From contig NZ_FOJP01000006.1 of the NCBI RefSeq assembly GCF_900111835.1, positions 1-64,000 of the forward strand: 64,000 nt of DNA, in the 5' to 3' direction. Position 1 is the stretch's first letter. The number at the start of each line of letters is the position of its first letter. Positions 61,933-64,000 of this stretch are shown here, one piece after another. Source of the DNA: Metapseudomonas otitidis. Lineage in GTDB: Bacteria; Pseudomonadota; Gammaproteobacteria; Pseudomonadales; Pseudomonadaceae. The notes beneath the pieces were generated by a model. The model saw only the letters and a program-made list of their open reading frames with translations. It searched no databases and was not told the DNA's origin. Both the position numbers and the translations under genes were made by a program.

Positions 61933-62622
61933 TTAGCCCAGGTGCTGCTTGTCCAGCTCGATGGCCTGGTCGAGGGTTTCCAGCAGTGCCTTGCGCACCT
62001 TCAGCTTGGTGTTGCGATGGGCGGTCATGTTGATCTTCTTCAACTGCTGTGCGGCCGCCAGGGCGGTCGGCAGCAATGCTTCGGCCGGAACCACCTTGTC
62101 GAGGAAGCCGGCGTCCAGCGCGCCTTGCGGGTCGAACATCTCGCCGTTGATCACCGAGCGGTGGAAGGCGGACTTGCGCAGGCGGTCACGGGCCAGTTCG
62201 ATGCCCACGTGGTGCATGGTCATGCCGATCTGCACCTCGTTCAGGCCGATGTTGAACGGCCCTTCGACGCCGATCCGGTAGTCGGCCGACAGCAGCAGGA
62301 AGGCACCCTTGGCCACGGCATGACCAGGGCAGGCAACGATGATGGGGTAGGGGTGGGCCAGCATGCGGCGGGCCAGGGTGGAGCCGGCGGCGACCAGGTT
62401 CACCGCGTTCTGCGGGCCGGAGGTCATCACCTTCAGGTCATAGCCGCCGGAGAGGATGCCCGGCTGGCCGGTGAGGATGACGATGGCGCGGTCCTGCTCG
62501 GCGCGGTCCAGCGCGGCATTGAAGGCGGCGATCACATCCGGGGAGATGGCGTTCACCTTGCCGTTGGACAGGGTCAGGGTGGCGATGCCGTCTTCGAGTT
62601 GGTAGGAGATCAGCTCACTCAT
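61933..62622 (-). CDS. Crotonase/enoyl-CoA hydratase family protein
   Basis: The 229-residue protein has the crotonase fold with TLSNGKVNAISPDVIAAFNA, oxyanion-hole segments LSGGYDLKVM and GHAVAKGAFLLLSADYRIG, and VQIGMTMHHVGIELARDRL. It is shorter than typical hydratases (about 260) and lacks the two usual catalytic Glu at the GHAVAKG and NEVQIG positions in classical form, so it may be a hydrolase or isomerase. It is named crotonase family without a fixed reaction. Confidence 0.88.
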   Translation of the reverse strand: MSELISYQLEDGIATLTLSNGKVNAISPDVIAAFNAALDRAEQDRAIVILTGQPGILSGGYDLKVMTSGPQNAVNLVAAGSTLARRMLAHPYPIIVACPGHAVAKGAFLLLSADYRIGVEGPFNIGLNEVQIGMTMHHVGIELARDRLRKSAFHRSVINGEMFDPQGALDAGFLDKVVPAEALLPTALAAAQQLKKINMTAHRNTKLKVRKALLETLDQAIELDKQHLG

Positions 62623-62824
62623 GGCGGGAGTCCTTGTTGTGGAATGCGGCAGACGTTACCCACGGGCGGTGGGCAGGTAAAGCGCTTTGGCTGACTGGCA
62701 AGTCAGCCACCATGCGGGCTTCAGCGCATCCGCGAGGTTTTCTATCAGGCCGATACCCAAGACCAATTGGCCCCTGGCGCGACCGCTCCCTAGGGTGGCA
62801 GCGTTCCCCATTCCAGGAGGTCTT

Positions 62825-63043
62825 ATGGACAAGTGGATCAATCGCGCTGCCATCATCCTCGCGCTCATCCTGCTCGGTGGTTCCGTGCTGCTCGCCCAGA
62901 GCGCCACCCTGAAAAGCCCAATGGGCGTGCTGCTGCTGTTCGTGCTCGGCGTCGTGGTCTCGTTCGGCTTCGTGTTCTTCGGCAGCCTCAAATTCGACGA
63001 CGCCCCGCACCGTGCCGATGCCGAATCCGGGCGTCGGCCATAA
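62825..63043 (+). CDS. Small two-helix membrane protein
   Basis: The 72-residue protein starts at the ATG at 62825 behind CCAGGAGGTC, with membrane helices at about 7-23 and 33-53 (AAIILALILLGGSVLLA, MGVLLLFVLGVVVSFGFVFF). A polar tail follows. The function is unknown; it is conserved-looking and probably a single gene. Confidence 0.7.
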   Translation: MDKWINRAAIILALILLGGSVLLAQSATLKSPMGVLLLFVLGVVVSFGFVFFGSLKFDDAPHRADAESGRRP

Positions 63044-63136
63044 GCGCATGAAAATTCTCAAAAAAATATTTGCATTCCGGAAAACACTCCACTAAATTAG
63101 CGCACCTCGACGGGGCCAACGCCTCAGAGAGATTCC

Positions 63137-63226
63137 GGTGAGGTGTCCGAGCGGTTGAAGGAGCACGCCTGGAAAGTGTGTATACGGGAAACCGTATCGA
63201 GGGTTCGAATCCCTCCCTCACCGCCA
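63137..63226 (+). tRNA. tRNA-Ser (anticodon GGA)
   Basis: This 90-nt gene has acceptor ends GGTGAGG and CCTCACC, discriminator G and encoded CCA. The anticodon loop is CTGGAAA (anticodon GGA), the variable arm is long, as in class II tRNAs, and the T-loop is GGTTCGAATCC. It is nearly identical to bacterial tRNA-Ser(GGA) as recalled. No integrase or repeat lies beside it, so the site is unoccupied. Confidence 0.97.
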
Positions 63227-63241
63227 CTTTCCGATACAAGC

Positions 63242-63277
63242 AAACCCCTGATATTCCTAGTGAAGTCAGGGGTTTTT
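63242..63277 (+). terminator. Terminator of tRNA-Ser
   Basis: AAACCCCTGA (63242-63251) pairs perfectly with TCAGGGGTTT (63266-63275), followed by Ts, 15 bp after the tRNA. Confidence 0.9.
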
Positions 63278-63450
63278 GCTTTTCAGCGTCCGCACCTATA
63301 CGTACCTGGCGCCGCCCGTATTGCCCTGCGCTCTTGTCCATTCCAGATCGGCGCTCTGCTGTTCCGCTCATCCCGGCCCTTACTGTCCCTGTGCTCCCTG
63401 GTCCTTTGTTGCGAGCATGCGTGCCCTGATCAAGCCCTGAGAGTTGGACC

Positions 63451-64000
63451 ATGGCGGACTTGCCTGCCCAGTTTCCCGAATTCCTGCTGCCCCGCTGCAC
63501 GCTGCGACGGATCCATCCCCGTGACGTCGGGGCGATCTTCGCCGGGTTGTCCCACCCCCAGGTGATCGCCCACTACGGCGTGTCCTACGACAGCCTGGAG
63601 GCGACGGACGAGCAGATGCGCTGGTACGACTCGCTCCTTGAGGAGCGCCGAGGTATCTGGTGGGGCATCGCCTTGCCGGGGCAGGACGAGTTGGTGGGCG
63701 CCTGCGGTTTCAACGACTGGTCCCACGCCGACCGCAGCCTCGACATCGGCTACTGGCTGATGCCGGAGCACTGGGGCCAGGGCCTGATGCAGGCCTGCCT
63801 GCCTAGCATCCTCCGCTTCGCCCTGGCCACCCTTGGCGTGCACCGCATTCACGCCGATGTGGAGCCCGAGAACCCCGCCAGCGCCCGTTTGCTGGAGCGT
63901 CTCGGCTTCGTGCTCGAGGGCACCCTGCGGGACGTGGAGTGCAAGGATGGCCGCTTCCTCAGCCTGCACCAGTACAGCCTGCTGGCCACCGATCCGGCAG
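63451..64000 (+). CDS. GNAT-family acetyltransferase, 3' end outside the window
   Basis: At least 183 residues from the ATG at 63451 are open to the right edge. The RimJ/RimL type GNAT fold is seen in LRRIHPRDVGAIFAGLSHPQ, DIGYWLMPEHWGQGLMQACL (acetyl-CoA loop Q-x-x-G-x-M variant) and the C-terminal VEPENPASARLLERLGFVLE. It probably acetylates an N-terminal amine or small molecule. The window ends before the stop codon. Confidence 0.85.
   Translation, partial: MADLPAQFPEFLLPRCTLRRIHPRDVGAIFAGLSHPQVIAHYGVSYDSLEATDEQMRWYDSLLEERRGIWWGIALPGQDELVGACGFNDWSHADRSLDIGYWLMPEHWGQGLMQACLPSILRFALATLGVHRIHADVEPENPASARLLERLGFVLEGTLRDVECKDGRFLSLHQYSLLATDPA

Noticed and set aside
63137-64000. tRNA-Ser as the attachment site of a second element
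   Set aside because: The tRNA is followed by its own terminator and an ordinary acetyltransferase gene; no integrase or repeated 3' end is seen.

Overview
The window is high-GC chromosomal DNA from a Pseudomonas. The core gene order (ATP-NAD-kinase-like gene, 3-hydroxyisobutyrate-dehydrogenase-like gene, START protein, gltA, sdhCDAB, sucAB, lpd, sucCD, braB) matches the order I recall for P. aeruginosa around PA1571-PA1590. The purine catabolism genes to its left match the PA1513-PA1520 block. The species is not settled by sequence reading alone.

Layout. 1-1045: start of a Tsx/OmpK-like outer-membrane channel gene and its long leader. 1046-18053: an integrated element of about 17 kb bounded by a 16-bp direct repeat, with a tyrosine recombinase at its right end. 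It carries a decayed Tn4371-type conjugation module (DUF2274, trbI, trbG, trbF and a 5'-truncated trbL), a Gabija-type pair (OLD-family ATPase/TOPRIM nuclease plus UvrD-like helicase), a four-gene ABC three-component operon with two PD-(D/E)xK nucleases, an orphan HigA-like regulator with its own palindrome, and a YhcG/DUF1016 nuclease translationally coupled to the integrase. 18054-30470: a purine/urate/allantoin utilisation cluster (NCS2 permeases, puuD, allA, uraD, puuE, hiuH, a GntR regulator), interleaved with a DctA-type carrier plus FCD regulator and with a phage-like S24 repressor and two small ORFs. Allantoicase is missing from its expected slot. 30477-40824: conserved housekeeping and hypothetical genes. 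40883-53860: TCA-cycle block, with gltA divergent from sdhCDAB-sucAB-lpd-sucCD. 53861-64000: braB, small ORFs, an amidotransferase, CorA, an acyltransferase, a periplasmic binding protein, a chemoreceptor, a crotonase, tRNA-Ser(GGA) and a partial GNAT acetyltransferase.

How the genes work together. The purine genes take urate through 5-hydroxyisourate, OHCU and allantoin to allantoate, and ureidoglycolate to glyoxylate. A shared palindrome TTGTRTACAA lies upstream of five to seven of these transcription units (outer-membrane channel, puuE, hiuH, adenine-type permease/DctA-type carrier, GntR regulator), which points to one regulon; the integrated element has split the outer-membrane gene from the rest. 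Inside the element all genes from 18008 to 10594 run leftward and end tail-to-tail with the rightward Gabija pair, so it is a compact defence island riding on a crippled conjugative backbone.

The strongest candidate for something not fully described is the leftward series at 15438-10594. A toxin-less HigA-like protein with an upstream ATGTACG-N5-CGTACAT palindrome precedes four genes joined by three successive 4-bp ATGA overlaps: Mrr-like nuclease, second nuclease fused to a three-component partner domain, small middle component, and SMC/Rad50-like ATPase with a CxxC. All functional statements are from reading the sequence and from family knowledge; no database search was run.
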